From positions 2,108,001 to 2,172,000 of the forward strand of contig NZ_PYFP01000001.1 in assembly GCF_003056055.1 (NCBI RefSeq): a DNA stretch of 64,000 nucleotides, read 5' to 3'. The translations under genes were made by a program, and so were the position numbers. Within the stretch, counting starts at the first letter, position 1. Every line of letters begins with the position of its first letter. The notes below the pieces were generated by a model. The model was not told the DNA's origin. It searched no databases and was given only the letters and a program-made list of their open reading frames with translations. This DNA is from Glaciimonas sp. PCH181. Lineage in GTDB: Bacteria > Pseudomonadota > Gammaproteobacteria > Burkholderiales > Burkholderiaceae_D. This document shows, piece by piece, positions 10,089 through 17,802 of the stretch.

Positions 10089-10154
10089 TAATCCTCAAAT
10101 GTCCGCATGATTGCGTTGGAGGGTACAAATCGATTGTGCCCACAACTTCAAATT

Positions 10155-10550
10155 ATGGACACAAATATTGAGTCGGTTACTCCCTCTAAGCGCAGTGGTT
10201 ATCGGCAACATTCGATTGATTTCAAACGCATGGTGGTCGAACAATCCTTGATGGCTGGGGCCTCGGTGTCGCGGGTGGCGCGGGCCCACGATGTGAATGC
10301 GAACCAGGTATTTACCTGGCGTAAATTGTTTCGTGCAGGAGCCTATGAGATTGCCTCAGGCAAGTCCGTCAAATTGCTGCCAGTAGTTCTTGGCGACCCT
10401 CGGCAACCATCCCCTGCCAAGCCAGTCTTCACCACGGCCGTTACACCGACCGGCGTGATGGTCCTGGAAATAGGTAAGGCGCGACTTCGAGTCGAGGGCG
10501 TGGTGGATCCGTCTATGCTTTCCATGGTGCTGGCCCGGTTGCTGGCATGA
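10155..10550 (+). CDS. IS66 accessory protein OrfA (TnpA-type)
   Basis: This small basic protein of 131 residues, from MDTNIES, has an N-terminal helix-turn-helix of the transposase IS3/IS66 orphan type: [17 protein letters not shown] followed by [23 protein letters not shown]. It is thought to bind the element ends or to assist the transposase. An in-frame ATG at 10107 would add 16 residues; I prefer 10155 because MDT-type starts are common in this family, but no clear ribosome site decides. It overlaps orfB by 4 bp (ATGA). Confidence 0.85.
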   Translation: MDTNIESVTPSKRSGYRQHSIDFKRMVVEQSLMAGASVSRVARAHDVNANQVFTWRKLFRAGAYEIASGKSVKLLPVVLGDPRQPSPAKPVFTTAVTPTGVMVLEIGKARLRVEGVVDPSMLSMVLARLLA

Positions 10551-10894
10551 TCGGTTTGCCAGCAGGAACGCGGATCTGGATCGCAGCAGGCGTGACCGAT
10601 ATGCGTTGCGGTTTTAATGGGTTGGCAGCCAAGGTGCAAACGGCATTGGCCGATGACCCGTTTAGCGGTCACGTCTTCGTGTTTCGTGGCCGACGTGGCG
10701 ATATTTTGAAGATCTTGTGGTGGACCGGCGACGGGCTGTGTCTGCTGGCCAAACGGCTGGAACGCGGCCGCTTCATCTGGCCGCAGGCAAGCGAAGGCGC
10801 GGTTTGTCTGTCGCAAGCGCAACTGTCAATGTTGCTGGAAGGGATCGATTGGCGACGTCCCGAGCGCACGCAACGGCCCCTGTCAGGCTTGTAA
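10547..10894 (+). CDS. tnpB: IS66 accessory protein TnpB (OrfB)
   Basis: This 115-residue protein is the IS66 Orf2/TnpB family, recognised by [18 protein letters not shown], then [16 protein letters not shown] and [14 protein letters not shown]. Its length is typical. It is required with OrfA for IS66-type transposition, but its biochemistry is unclear. It starts in a 4-bp overlap with orfA, and tnpC follows after 29 bp. Confidence 0.93.
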   Translation: MIGLPAGTRIWIAAGVTDMRCGFNGLAAKVQTALADDPFSGHVFVFRGRRGDILKILWWTGDGLCLLAKRLERGRFIWPQASEGAVCLSQAQLSMLLEGIDWRRPERTQRPLSGL

Positions 10895-10923
10895 ACATCG
10901 ACGTCATTCGGTAAACTACGGGC

Positions 10924-12501
10924 ATGTCAACGCCGCCCCACCTTCCCGACGATATCAGCGCTTTAAAAGCGATGATTACCGATCGTGATGCGGTCATTGC
11001 GTTGCACGGGGAAACGGTGGCGCAGCTACAGGACGCACTGTCCTCACATCGCATCGAAATCGAACACCTCAAGCTCTTCATCGCCAAACTCAAACGGCTG
11101 CAGTTCGGCCGCAAATCCGAGAAGCTGGACCGGCAAATTGAACAACTCGAATTACGGTTAGAAGATTTGCAGACAGAAGAAAGTGACGTTGCCAGCGCTG
11201 CCCCGGCAACGAAGCCAGTGCGTCCGAAGATACCACGCAAACCGCTACCGCCCCATTTGCCCCGGGACGAGAAGATCTATACGCCAGAGCATGCCGCCTG
11301 CCCCGATTGCGGTGGCGATTTGCGTCATCTCGGCAGTGACGTTGCCGAGCAACTTGAATTCGTCCCGGCCAGCTTTCGGGTCATCCGGCATGTGCGTCCC
11401 AAACTCGCTTGCACCTGCTGCGACTGCATCGTCCAGGCGCCGGCACCCAGCCGTCCGATTGCACGCGGTCTGGCGGGGCCCGGATTACTCGCCCATATTC
11501 TGGTGAGCAAGTTCGCTGATCATCTTCCGCTCTACCGGCAATCGGTCATCTATGCCCGGGAAGGTGTGGAACTGGATCGGGGATTATTGGCAGACTGGGT
11601 CGGTGCTGCCAGCAGCCTGCTGCGACCGCTGGTCGATGCGGTACGCCGTCATGTGATGGCAACGACCAAATTACATGCCGACGACACCCCGATCCCGGTA
11701 CTGGCACCCGGCAATGGCAAGACCAAAACAGCCAGACTGTGGACGTATGTCCGCGACGACCGGCCATCGGGATCAACCGATGCCCCGGCAGTCTGGTTCG
11801 CTTACACGCCGGACCGCAAAGGTATCCATCCTCAGACCCATCTGGCGAAATTCGCCGGCGTTCTGCAGGCCGATGCGTATGCCGGATTCAACGCGATTTA
11901 TGCAACCGGTCGTGTACAGGAGGCTGCGTGCTGGGCGCACGCGCGACGCAAATTCTTCGACTTGCATGCAGCACGGGCCTCGCCAATCACCACTGAAGCC
12001 TTGCGCCGCATCGGCGCATTGTATGAGATCGAAGCAAGCATACGTGGCAAACCGCCACAGGTAAGACAGGCAGTGCGCCAGGCGCAGTCGCGCCCGCTCA
12101 TTGATGCGTTGGAAAGCTGGCTGCGGGCAAGTTTGTTGACGCTGTCGCGCAAATCCGATACTACTGCGGCGATCCTGTACGCCCTCAATTTATGGCCAGC
12201 ATTAACCCGCTATTGCGACGATGGCAGCATCGAGATCGATAATTCGGCCGCCGAACGCGCATTGCGCGGTATCGCCATTGGACGACGTAATTATCTGTTT
12301 GCAGGCTCCGACAATGGCGGCGAACGTGCCGCCGCTATCTACTCGCTCATTGGGACGGCTAAACTCAATGGCGTCGATCCGGCAGCATGGTTGCGCTACG
12401 TCCTGACGCATATTGCCGATCATCCCGTCAATCAAATTGATGACTTCCTGCCTTGGAATCTGGCATCTAGGCTGGCGATCATATCTGCGCCAAAGCAATA
12501 G
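10924..12501 (+). CDS. tnpC: IS66-family DDE transposase TnpC
   Basis: This 525-residue transposase shows the family layout: an N-terminal coiled-coil (about 15-85), a cysteine-rich zinc-binding region (CPDCGG at 126-131 and CTCCDC at 163-168), then the catalytic core. Likely catalytic acids are Asp in LHADDTP (about 253), Asp in LQADAYAGF (317) and Glu444 in [11 protein letters not shown]. The CWAHARRKF motif (336-344) and the C-terminal IS66 zinc-less tail ending LPWNLASR are typical. It is full length with no frameshift, so it could be active. Confidence 0.95.
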   Translation: MSTPPHLPDDISALKAMITDRDAVIALHGETVAQLQDALSSHRIEIEHLKLFIAKLKRLQFGRKSEKLDRQIEQLELRLEDLQTEESDVASAAPATKPVRPKIPRKPLPPHLPRDEKIYTPEHAACPDCGGDLRHLGSDVAEQLEFVPASFRVIRHVRPKLACTCCDCIVQAPAPSRPIARGLAGPGLLAHILVSKFADHLPLYRQSVIYAREGVELDRGLLADWVGAASSLLRPLVDAVRRHVMATTKLHADDTPIPVLAPGNGKTKTARLWTYVRDDRPSGSTDAPAVWFAYTPDRKGIHPQTHLAKFAGVLQADAYAGFNAIYATGRVQEAACWAHARRKFFDLHAARASPITTEALRRIGALYEIEASIRGKPPQVRQAVRQAQSRPLIDALESWLRASLLTLSRKSDTTAAILYALNLWPALTRYCDDGSIEIDNSAAERALRGIAIGRRNYLFAGSDNGGERAAAIYSLIGTAKLNGVDPAAWLRYVLTHIADHPVNQIDDFLPWNLASRLAIISAPKQ

Positions 12502-12518
12502 CCGCTGAAATGCGGGGC

Positions 12519-12547
12519 TGTCAATACGGCCTTTGAACGACGCTTAC
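12519..12547 (-). repeat. IS66 right inverted repeat
   Basis: Read on the minus strand this end begins GTAAGCGTCGTTCAAAGGCC, pairing with the left end at 10060-10088. It lies 17 bp after the tnpC stop codon and directly abuts the second GGATATTC. Confidence 0.88.
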
Positions 12548-12555
12548 GGATATTC
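12548..12555. repeat. right copy of 8-bp target-site duplication
   Basis: GGATATTC is an exact copy of 10052-10059. Its last base is the first base of the rejoined Gln codon (CAG) of the interrupted gene. Confidence 0.92.
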
Positions 12556-12647
12556 AGGCGACATTCGGTTTGCCAATTTACGACACGGTATCTTTGGTCA
12601 ATTGGTTTCACGCAGGCTTACGACCACGGCGTTATGCGCCGGAATAA
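12555..12647 (+). pseudogene. Asp/Glu racemase-like gene, 3' part beyond IS66
   Basis: Starting at the Gln codon that spans the target duplication, this frame encodes 30 residues containing FGLPIYDTVSLVNWFHAGLR and stops with TAA at 12645-12647. The GLPIYDT stretch is what is expected in the last strand and helix of Asp/Glu racemase-family enzymes. It continues exactly the frame left at Ile208 of the 5' part. There is no start codon for it in the present arrangement. Confidence 0.85.
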
Positions 12648-12653
12648 TGGTAT

Positions 12654-12683
12654 AAAAAAAGCGTGTTCACCACGCTTTTTTTT
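12654..12683. terminator. bidirectional intrinsic terminator
   Basis: GCGTG-TTCAC-CACGC is flanked by seven A on the left and eight T on the right, so it can end transcription on either strand. It serves the racemase operon on the plus strand and the NlpA-type gene on the minus strand. Confidence 0.85.
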
Positions 12684-12692
12684 GCCAATAAA

Positions 12693-13487
12693 TTACCAGG
12701 CGGGAATCACTGCACCATTAAACTTACTAATGATGAATTGTTTGACGGAATCCGATTCAAATATCTTAATGAAACGCTGAATCCGTGGATCATCTTTTCG
12801 ATCAGCGCGCGCCGCCCAGATGATCGCCCACTGCGAAGTCTTGTCTTCCAGCAGCAATGCATCCTTTGGATTCAGCCCAGCCAGAACACCTTTATTAAGC
12901 GTGATCACACCTGCATCGATATCAGTCAAAACACGCGGCAACTGAACTTCATCGAGCAATACAATCTTTAACTTTTTAGGATTCTCGGCGATATCGGTGA
13001 CGCTGGCATTTAAACCGGTGTTGAGCTTGAGTTTAATCAAGCCAGCTTTTTGCAATAAATACAGCGCACGTGCTTCATTTGCAGGGTCATTCGGAATACC
13101 GATTTTTGCGCCTTGCGGAAAGCTTTGTATCGAAGTGTGCTTTACAGAATAAATACCCGCAGGGGCGACAAAGCTAGGCTTGATCGAGACGATCTTATAG
13201 CCCCGCGACGCGTTTTGCTTTTCCATGTAAGGCACATGCTGAAAGTTATTCAGATCAATGTCGCCTGACTGCGTTGCTTCGTTAATCTGCGTCGGCTCGG
13301 TGAACTCAATCACCTTCACCGGAAAGCCCTGCGCATTGGCAAGCTTTGCTGCTTCTTGCAAAAAATCACTGAATGGTCCGGGCGATGCGCCAACGCGTAA
13401 AGGCGCGTCTGCGGCATGAACGATAGAAACTGAAAAAGCAAGTGCGGCAACGATCAACGTCTTGCGCAATAATCCGGATGTAAACAC
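12693..13487 (-). CDS. NlpA/MetQ-family periplasmic substrate-binding protein
   Basis: This 264-residue protein is of the MetQ/NlpA family, which binds methionine or related ligands for a MetNI-type importer. Visible features are LRVGASPGPFSDFLQEA after the signal peptide, IDLNNFQHVPYME, and IGIPNDPANEARALYLLQKAG, all family hallmarks. The signal peptide (LIVAALAFSVSIVHA) lacks the lipobox cysteine usual in MetQ and would be cut after AHA, so the product is likely soluble. The reading frame begins with GTG at 13487; a TTG at 13469 (LRKTLIV) is an alternative start. No MetN or MetI gene is adjacent, so its partner must be elsewhere. Confidence 0.85.
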   Translation of the reverse strand: MFTSGLLRKTLIVAALAFSVSIVHAADAPLRVGASPGPFSDFLQEAAKLANAQGFPVKVIEFTEPTQINEATQSGDIDLNNFQHVPYMEKQNASRGYKIVSIKPSFVAPAGIYSVKHTSIQSFPQGAKIGIPNDPANEARALYLLQKAGLIKLKLNTGLNASVTDIAENPKKLKIVLLDEVQLPRVLTDIDAGVITLNKGVLAGLNPKDALLLEDKTSQWAIIWAARADRKDDPRIQRFIKIFESDSVKQFIISKFNGAVIPAW

Positions 13488-13850
13488 TTTCTATGCCGTC
13501 CATTTTTGTTTGAAAATTAATTCTAACAGTGGAGGTAGTGAATTATTAACGTCGTTTTTTGCACTTGAATATGCGGATTTTGAGCGTGACTTTATTTATG
13601 GGTTTTACTCCCCTATTTTTGAAGAAATGAAACTTTCACCATGCAACAAACAGAGATAAAAATATTATCTCCTCGCATTGATTGATTTCTCTGCCCTTAT
13701 ATCATCAGAATTATCTTGATAAACTCCTTGTTTTTTCTGCTTATTCCATCACTGCATTCCTCTGTTTTCTATCGATTTAAGCTAGCAAAATTACGTCTTA
13801 ATACTTTGCTTGAATTAAAGCTCAAACTCTCCCTAATTTAAGAAGACGTA
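13488..13850. other. AT-rich intergenic region
   Basis: No gene is supported in these 363 bases. The region should hold the minus-strand promoter of the NlpA-type gene and formerly the promoter of the decayed chitin-binding gene. It contains a 7-bp-arm palindrome GAGATAA-AAATA-TTATCTC at 13653-13671. Confidence 0.4.
13653..13671. promoter_or_regulatory. palindrome, possible operator
   Basis: GAGATAA and TTATCTC form a perfect inverted repeat with a 5-base spacer, about 165 bases upstream of the NlpA-type gene. Symmetry and position suggest a regulator site, but no consensus is recognised. Confidence 0.25.
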
Positions 13851-14328
13851 ATGAAAAATAAGCTTAGTGCAGTTCCCTTACAGCATGCATGGTGTACGGT
13901 TTCCACATGGGAATACGTTCCTGCAAGTAAACGGGCAGACGTCCACCAATCCGGCGAAGTTAACACTGTCACCAAAATTGTCTGCCGTCGATGCATCGGC
14001 CTATAGCTATCTGAGTTTTCGCCTTGGCCATACCGCAAGCGGAGACAACGCGGCTCCGCTGAAATTATGGGCAGAGCTTGATCGCGATGTTGCCCGCTTA
14101 CGCATCCGTGGCGAAGGTGCGGATTATGCAATGGTGTGTAATGCACTTTCACCAGCCTATCCAGAATACAGCGAGGGCACGATCTACAAAGGCGGAGATA
14201 CGGTCAACAGCGCAGGTGGTGTCTATGAGTGCAAGTCCTACCCTAACAGCGGCTGGTGTGGTCAAGCCAAGTCGTATTACGCGCCAGGTACAGGTTCAGC
14301 CTGGCAAGATGCCTGGATTAGAAAATAA
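13851..14328 (+). pseudogene. remnant of a secreted chitin-binding (CBM5/12-type) protein
   Basis: A good start (ATG at 13851 behind AAGAAGA) encodes MKNKLSAVPL, which looks like the beginning of a signal peptide, but that frame soon stops. The adjacent +1 frame is open to 14328 and encodes the C-terminal end of a larger secreted protein. Its last 55 residues are a carbohydrate-binding module: EGTIYKGGDTV, YECKSYPNSGWCG and YYAPGTGSAWQDAW with the two cysteines and aromatic residues typical of chitin-binding domains. The likely history is an internal deletion that joined the signal-peptide start to the C-terminus out of frame. A GTG at 13867 could start the open frame, but no export signal would remain. 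Confidence 0.6.
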
Positions 14329-14362
14329 GAGAACTCTTTTAAAATCGCACTCGTGCGAGATT

Positions 14363-14414
14363 GGTGTTCGGTGTTCGGTGTTCGGTGTTCGGTGTTCGGT
14401 GTTCGGTGTTCGGT
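14363..14414. repeat. 7-bp tandem repeat, (GGTGTTC) x 7.4
   Basis: Seven perfect copies of GGTGTTC plus three more bases lie in a row. They fall between the end of the decayed chitin-binding gene and its terminator. Perfect short arrays like this are prone to slipped-strand length change. Confidence 0.95.
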
Positions 14415-14444
14415 AAGATTATTACGTCTGTTTAAGATACCACC

Positions 14445-14480
14445 ATCCTCTTTGCCGTTTAACGGCAGAGAGGATTTTTT
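14445..14480 (+). terminator. intrinsic terminator
   Basis: ATCCTCT-T-TGCCGTT pairs with AACGGCA-G-AGAGGAT, one mismatch in a 15-bp stem, followed by six T. It lies about 120 bases after the decayed chitin-binding frame and is probably its old terminator. Confidence 0.85.
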
Positions 14481-14542
14481 ATTGGCTTGCAGCCGCCTTA
14501 TTTGAGCCCGTCTCGTTGTGTGGATCTGCATACAGCTTACGG

Positions 14543-14651
14543 TGCAATAGAATCGCACTTAATGCCAAACAGCGTCCGATGCCTTTCCATTTTATCGGCT
14601 TGCGTAGAGCGCTTGTTTGGCAGCGTGCTTAAGATGATGCGATAGTGTGCA
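14543..14651. other. nested imperfect inverted repeat, possible structured RNA or element remnant
   Basis: Successive paired blocks nest around one centre. They are TGCA (14543-14546)/TGCA (14648-14651), ATCGCA (14552-14557)/TGCGAT (14638-14643), CTTAA (14558-14562)/TTAAG (14629-14633), TGCCAAACA (14563-14571)/TGTTTGGCA (14614-14622), GCG (14572-14574)/CGC (14610-14612) and CCGAT (14576-14580)/ATCGG (14594-14598). That is about 32 pairs with bulges mostly on the right arm. It fits neither an intrinsic terminator nor a tRNA. Confidence 0.45.
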
Positions 14652-14716
14652 ACGCTGTGAAATCTATCGAAAATAATTGATGAAGGAGTTCGGAGGATAT
14701 CGCGGGCGGCAGGGAC

Positions 14717-14745
14717 AAAAAAATAGCCAGCGCGGAGGCTGGCTA
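14717..14745 (-). terminator. intrinsic terminator of tRNA-Cys
   Basis: On the minus strand TAGCCAGC pairs with GCTGGCTA and is followed by seven T. It lies 58 bases beyond the 3' end of tRNA-Cys. Confidence 0.9.
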
Positions 14746-14802
14746 TAGATTCTTTTTATTATTGCTGAATTTATTTATTGTGACTAAATTCATTACAAAA
14801 AC

Positions 14803-14876
14803 TGGAGGCGGGGGTCGGGATCGAACCGGCGTCTACGGCTTTGCAGGCCGCTGCATAACCACTTTGCTACCCCGCC
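14803..14876 (-). tRNA. tRNA-Cys (GCA)
   Basis: The 74-nt minus-strand gene has an acceptor stem GGCGGGG/CCCCGCC, an anticodon loop CTGCAAA giving anticodon GCA, a T-loop GGTTCGATCC, discriminator U and an encoded CCA. Its position after uvrC-pgsA-tRNA-Gly matches the enterobacterial order uvrC-pgsA-glyW-cysT, but the tRNA-Leu that follows in E. coli is absent. It has its own promoter, since a terminator separates it from tRNA-Gly. Confidence 0.97.
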
Positions 14877-14885
14877 GCGGAGCGT

Positions 14886-14913
14886 ATTGTACCGCTAAAA
14901 CTCAGGTTGTCTA
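14886..14913 (-). promoter_or_regulatory. sigma-70 promoter of tRNA-Cys
   Basis: On the minus strand TAGACA (14913-14908) and TACAAT (14891-14886) are spaced by 16 bases. Each matches its consensus at five of six positions. Transcription would start a few bases before the tRNA. An 8-bp-arm inverted repeat GCATCTCT/AGAGATGC (14919-14944) lies just upstream. Confidence 0.8.
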
Positions 14914-14957
14914 CTTTTGCATCTCTTAACCTGATGAGAGATGCTAGGCCGGACATT

Positions 14958-14988
14958 AAAAAAGGAAGCCTTTGGAGCTTCCTTTTTT
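14958..14988 (-). terminator. intrinsic terminator of tRNA-Gly
   Basis: AAAAAAGGAAGC pairs perfectly with GCTTCCTTTTTT around a 7-base loop. Read on the minus strand it ends in six T, only 5 bases beyond the tRNA-Gly 3' end. The symmetry makes it usable on both strands. Confidence 0.9.
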
Positions 14989-14993
14989 GAATT

Positions 14994-15069
14994 TGGAGCG
15001 GGAGAAGAGGCTCGAACTCTCGACCTATACCTTGGCAAGGTATCGCTCTACCAACTGAGCTACTCCCGC
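14994..15069 (-). tRNA. tRNA-Gly (GCC)
   Basis: The 76-nt minus-strand gene has an acceptor stem GCGGGAG/CTCCCGC, D-loop AGCTCAGTTGGTAGAGC, an anticodon loop TTGCCAA giving GCC, T-arm GAGAGTTCGAGCCTC, discriminator U and an encoded CCA. It sits downstream of pgsA as in many proteobacteria and has a consensus promoter of its own. Confidence 0.98.
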
Positions 15070-15121
15070 ATTTTCTGTTGTATCCGCTGCGTTGCTTTGC
15101 GACATCAACTAGAGAGACGCC

Positions 15122-15149
15122 ATTATAGATGGTCTAAAAATGATGTCAA
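15122..15149 (-). promoter_or_regulatory. perfect consensus sigma-70 promoter of tRNA-Gly
   Basis: On the minus strand TTGACA (15149-15144) and TATAAT (15127-15122) both match the consensus exactly, with a 16-base spacer. Transcription should begin near 15115, giving a leader of about 45 bases before the tRNA. Confidence 0.9.
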
Positions 15150-15191
15150 GCGTTTTACAAAACACATTGAAAAAAAATCGCCACGGCATGA

Positions 15192-15764
15192 CTACTGTGC
15201 TTTTTCTTTGATCAATGGCCATGCCTTACGCAGATAATAAAACATCGACCAGACCGTGAGCACCGTCGCCACCAACATTAATAAGTGGCCCAACAAGCGG
15301 ATATCGATGCCGACTATTTCGCCTGAATATAGCAAAACTGGTATCGCCGTCATTTGGGCTGCGGTTTTAATTTTTCCTAAAGAACTGACCGCGACCGATT
15401 TCGACGCGCCGATTTGCGCCATCCATTCGCGCAATGCGCTGATGGTGATTTCGCGGCCGATGATGATAAAGGCGATGACTGGGCTGACTCTATCGAGATT
15501 GACCAGCACCAGCAATGCACCAGCGACCATTAACTTGTCTGCAACAGGATCTAAAAAAGCGCCGAATGCCGAGGTTTGATTCCAGCGCCGTGCAAGAAAA
15601 CCATCGAACCAGTCTGTGACAGCGGCCACGATAAACACGATGGCGGAGGCGAGTCCGATATCGGTACGAGAAAATCCCAGATCGGGGAGATAAAACACGC
15701 CCACGACTAACGGAATCAGAGCAACGCGTAGCCAAGTCAGAAGAATAGGAATATTAAATGGCAT
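15192..15764 (-). CDS. pgsA: CDP-diacylglycerol--glycerol-3-phosphate 3-phosphatidyltransferase
   Basis: This 190-residue inner-membrane enzyme makes phosphatidylglycerophosphate from CDP-diacylglycerol and glycerol-3-phosphate, the committed step to phosphatidylglycerol and cardiolipin. The CDP-alcohol phosphotransferase motif is complete: DGFLARRWNQTSAFGAFLDP followed by VADK, matching DGx2ARx8Gx3Dx3D. It starts MPFNIPILLTWLRVALIP, as usual for PgsA, and has about five hydrophobic segments. It lies 136 bp downstream of uvrC on the same strand. Confidence 0.96.
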   Translation of the reverse strand: MPFNIPILLTWLRVALIPLVVGVFYLPDLGFSRTDIGLASAIVFIVAAVTDWFDGFLARRWNQTSAFGAFLDPVADKLMVAGALLVLVNLDRVSPVIAFIIIGREITISALREWMAQIGASKSVAVSSLGKIKTAAQMTAIPVLLYSGEIVGIDIRLLGHLLMLVATVLTVWSMFYYLRKAWPLIKEKAQ

Positions 15765-15899
15765 AGATGTAATGTGATGTTATTGCTCAGTGACCAAATG
15801 CTGATTATCTAGGAGTATGGTTGAGTTGGGAAATAAAACACGCAAAAACGCCGTCATTCTGCCGCAATCCGCTTTCCTGCAACATTCTGAGGCACCCGA

Positions 15900-17756
15900 T
15901 CAATGTAATTGGCGATAAATCTCTTCTGCCAATTGGCGTGAAATACCCTCAACAGAGGCCAAATCTTCAATGCTGGCATCAGATACTGCCCGCAAGCCAC
16001 CAAAACGCGCCAGCAGCTTTTGACGACGTTTGGCACCGACACCCTCGATTTCTTCCAGCCGCGAGCTCTGACGCGTCTTGGCACGTCTGGCACGCATGCC
16101 GGTGATGGCAAAACGATGGGCCTCATCCCGAATCTGTGCGATGAGCATCAACGCGGCTGACTCTTTACCCAGTTCACGCGGTGCACGTTCATCCGCAAAA
16201 ATCAGCGTTTCAAGACCAACTTTGCGCCCCTCTCCTTTGGCAACACCGACGATCAAGCCGATATCCAGACCGAGTTCGGTCAAGACCTGACGGGCCATTT
16301 CAACTTGTCCTTTACCGCCATCGATCAAGACGATATCAGGCATCGTACCGCCGCCGTTGGCGACTTTTTCATAGCGACGCATCAGTACCTGACGCATTGC
16401 TGCATAGTCATCGCCAGGAGTAATGTCTTTGATGTTGTAACGTCGGTATTCGCCATTTTGCATCGCATGATGATGGAACACGACGCACGAAGCCTGCGTT
16501 GCCTCGCCAGAGGTGTGACTGATATCGAAACACTCTGCGCGCAGGCTGTCGATATCCGCAATATCCAACGCCAAAACGTCCACCAGCGCCCGTGTGCGCG
16601 CCTGCTGCGAGCCTTGCTCCGACAACAATCGCGTCAACGAAATCTCTGCGCCCTTCTGCGCCATATCCAGCCATTGGCGACGCTGTCCCTGTGGTTGAAA
16701 CACTAGATTGATCCGATGTCCGCACTGCGCCATCAACGCCAGCATCAATGCCGGTTCATCGATATCCATATTCAAAATCAGCGTGCCGGGAATAAACGTA
16801 TCGATGTAATGCTGCGCCAAAAATGCCTTCATAACGGCAATATCGATGGGTTCGTCAGCACTGGTCAATGCGCTATCGACATGCGTAGGAAAATAGGCGC
16901 GGTCACCCAAATGACGACCACCACGCACCATCGCCAGATTGACGCAGACGCGGCCGCCCTGCACGATCGCAGCAATAATATCGATGTCGCTATCGCCAAC
17001 AATTTCCATGCTCTGCTGATGCAATACACGCGATAAAGCGCTGATTTGATTGCGCACTACGACTGCCTGCTCAAACTTCAAATCTGCGGCGAATGCATGC
17101 ATTTTTTGTTCGAGCGCGGCCATTACTTCAGTTTGACGACCGCGTAAAAATTTAGCGGCGTTATCAACATCAACTGCGTAATCTTCGCGGCTAATCAGAT
17201 TCACACAAGGGGCGCTGCAACGTTGGATTTGATGTAGCAAACAAGGCCGCGTCCGATTGGAAAATACCGAATCTTCACAGGTTCTTAGCAGGAATACTTT
17301 CTGCAATATCTGCATCGATTCCTTGACCGCCCACGCACTCGGAAAAGGGCCGAAATACTGATTTTTTTTATCGACACCGCCACGGTAATATCCCATGCGC
17401 GGGTATTCCTGACCGCTCAGTTTGAGATACGGATACGATTTATCGTCGCGAAAAAGAATGTTGTAGCGAGGCTGTAAAGACTTGATTAAATTATTTTCAA
17501 GTATCAACGCTTCCGCCTCACTGCGCGTGACGGTAGTTTCAAGTCGCGCAATTTTCTGGACCATCATCGCCGTGCGCGGACTGGCGAGATTTTTTTGAAA
17601 ATAACTAGAGACACGCTTCTTTAATTCACGTGCTTTACCAACGTACAAAATATTATCAGCAGCATCGAAATAGCGATACACGCCGGGTAAATTCGGCAAT
17701 TTGGCGACGGTTTCCAGCACTATCGCGAGTGGATCGGGAGCAGCGGGGTCAGTCAT
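15900..17756 (-). CDS. uvrC: excinuclease ABC subunit C
   Basis: The 618-residue UvrC makes both incisions in nucleotide excision repair, in complex with UvrB on damaged DNA. The N-terminal GIY-YIG nuclease domain is visible ([18 protein letters not shown], about 25-42). A UVR motif for UvrB contact lies around 205-240, the RNase H-like 3'-to-5' half in the second part, and the C-terminal double helix-hairpin-helix in [18 protein letters not shown] and [16 protein letters not shown]. Length is typical. A 10-bp tandem ACAGTATTTA (twice, 17762-17781) lies just upstream of the start. Confidence 0.97.
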   Translation of the reverse strand: MTDPAAPDPLAIVLETVAKLPNLPGVYRYFDAADNILYVGKARELKKRVSSYFQKNLASPRTAMMVQKIARLETTVTRSEAEALILENNLIKSLQPRYNILFRDDKSYPYLKLSGQEYPRMGYYRGGVDKKNQYFGPFPSAWAVKESMQILQKVFLLRTCEDSVFSNRTRPCLLHQIQRCSAPCVNLISREDYAVDVDNAAKFLRGRQTEVMAALEQKMHAFAADLKFEQAVVVRNQISALSRVLHQQSMEIVGDSDIDIIAAIVQGGRVCVNLAMVRGGRHLGDRAYFPTHVDSALTSADEPIDIAVMKAFLAQHYIDTFIPGTLILNMDIDEPALMLALMAQCGHRINLVFQPQGQRRQWLDMAQKGAEISLTRLLSEQGSQQARTRALVDVLALDIADIDSLRAECFDISHTSGEATQASCVVFHHHAMQNGEYRRYNIKDITPGDDYAAMRQVLMRRYEKVANGGGTMPDIVLIDGGKGQVEMARQVLTELGLDIGLIVGVAKGEGRKVGLETLIFADERAPRELGKESAALMLIAQIRDEAHRFAITGMRARRAKTRQSSRLEEIEGVGAKRRQKLLARFGGLRAVSDASIEDLASVEGISRQLAEEIYRQLH

Positions 17757-17802
17757 TTTTTACAGTATTTAACAGTATTTAACATAGCAATAATTCCGCG
17801 CT

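Larger units (their letters stand above)
9435..10091 (+). pseudogene. Asp/Glu racemase-like gene, 5' part, broken by IS66
   Basis: The product resembles the aspartate/glutamate (hydantoin) racemase and maleate-isomerase superfamily. Both cysteines expected for catalysis are visible, in TTCGF (Cys83) and SECTN (Cys198). The frame is genuine to Ile208; after that it runs into the left end of an IS66 element and adds 10 foreign residues before a stop at 10089-10091. The missing C-terminus lies beyond the element at 12555-12647. Joined through one copy of the 8-bp target duplication the protein is 238 residues, a normal length for the family. As it stands the C-terminal helix and strand are lost, so activity is doubtful. 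Confidence 0.85.
10060..12547 (+). mobile_element. complete IS66-family insertion sequence
   Basis: The element is 2488 bp with three genes (IS66 orfA, orfB, tnpC) in the same direction. Both ends carry imperfect inverted repeats beginning GTAAGCGT, the family hallmark, and it is flanked by an exact 8-bp direct repeat GGATATTC. All three reading frames look intact, so it may still be mobile. It is inserted inside the racemase-like gene after codon 208. The intact duplication and the clean rejoining of the target frame suggest a recent event. Confidence 0.95.
14329..14802. other. intergenic region with tandem repeat, terminators and a nested inverted repeat
   Basis: These 474 bases lie between the decayed chitin-binding gene and tRNA-Cys. 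They hold a heptanucleotide tandem repeat (14363-14414), a plus-strand terminator (14445-14480), an unexplained structured element (14543-14651) and the minus-strand terminator of tRNA-Cys (14717-14745). No protein-coding gene is convincing here. Confidence 0.6.

Noticed and set aside
14363..14414. CRISPR-like array
   Set aside because: The units are 7 bp and contiguous with no spacers, so this is a simple tandem repeat.
14277..14558. 93-residue minus-strand frame across the heptamer array
   Set aside because: Its middle is only the translated tandem repeat (EHRTPNT repeats); the rest has no protein character.
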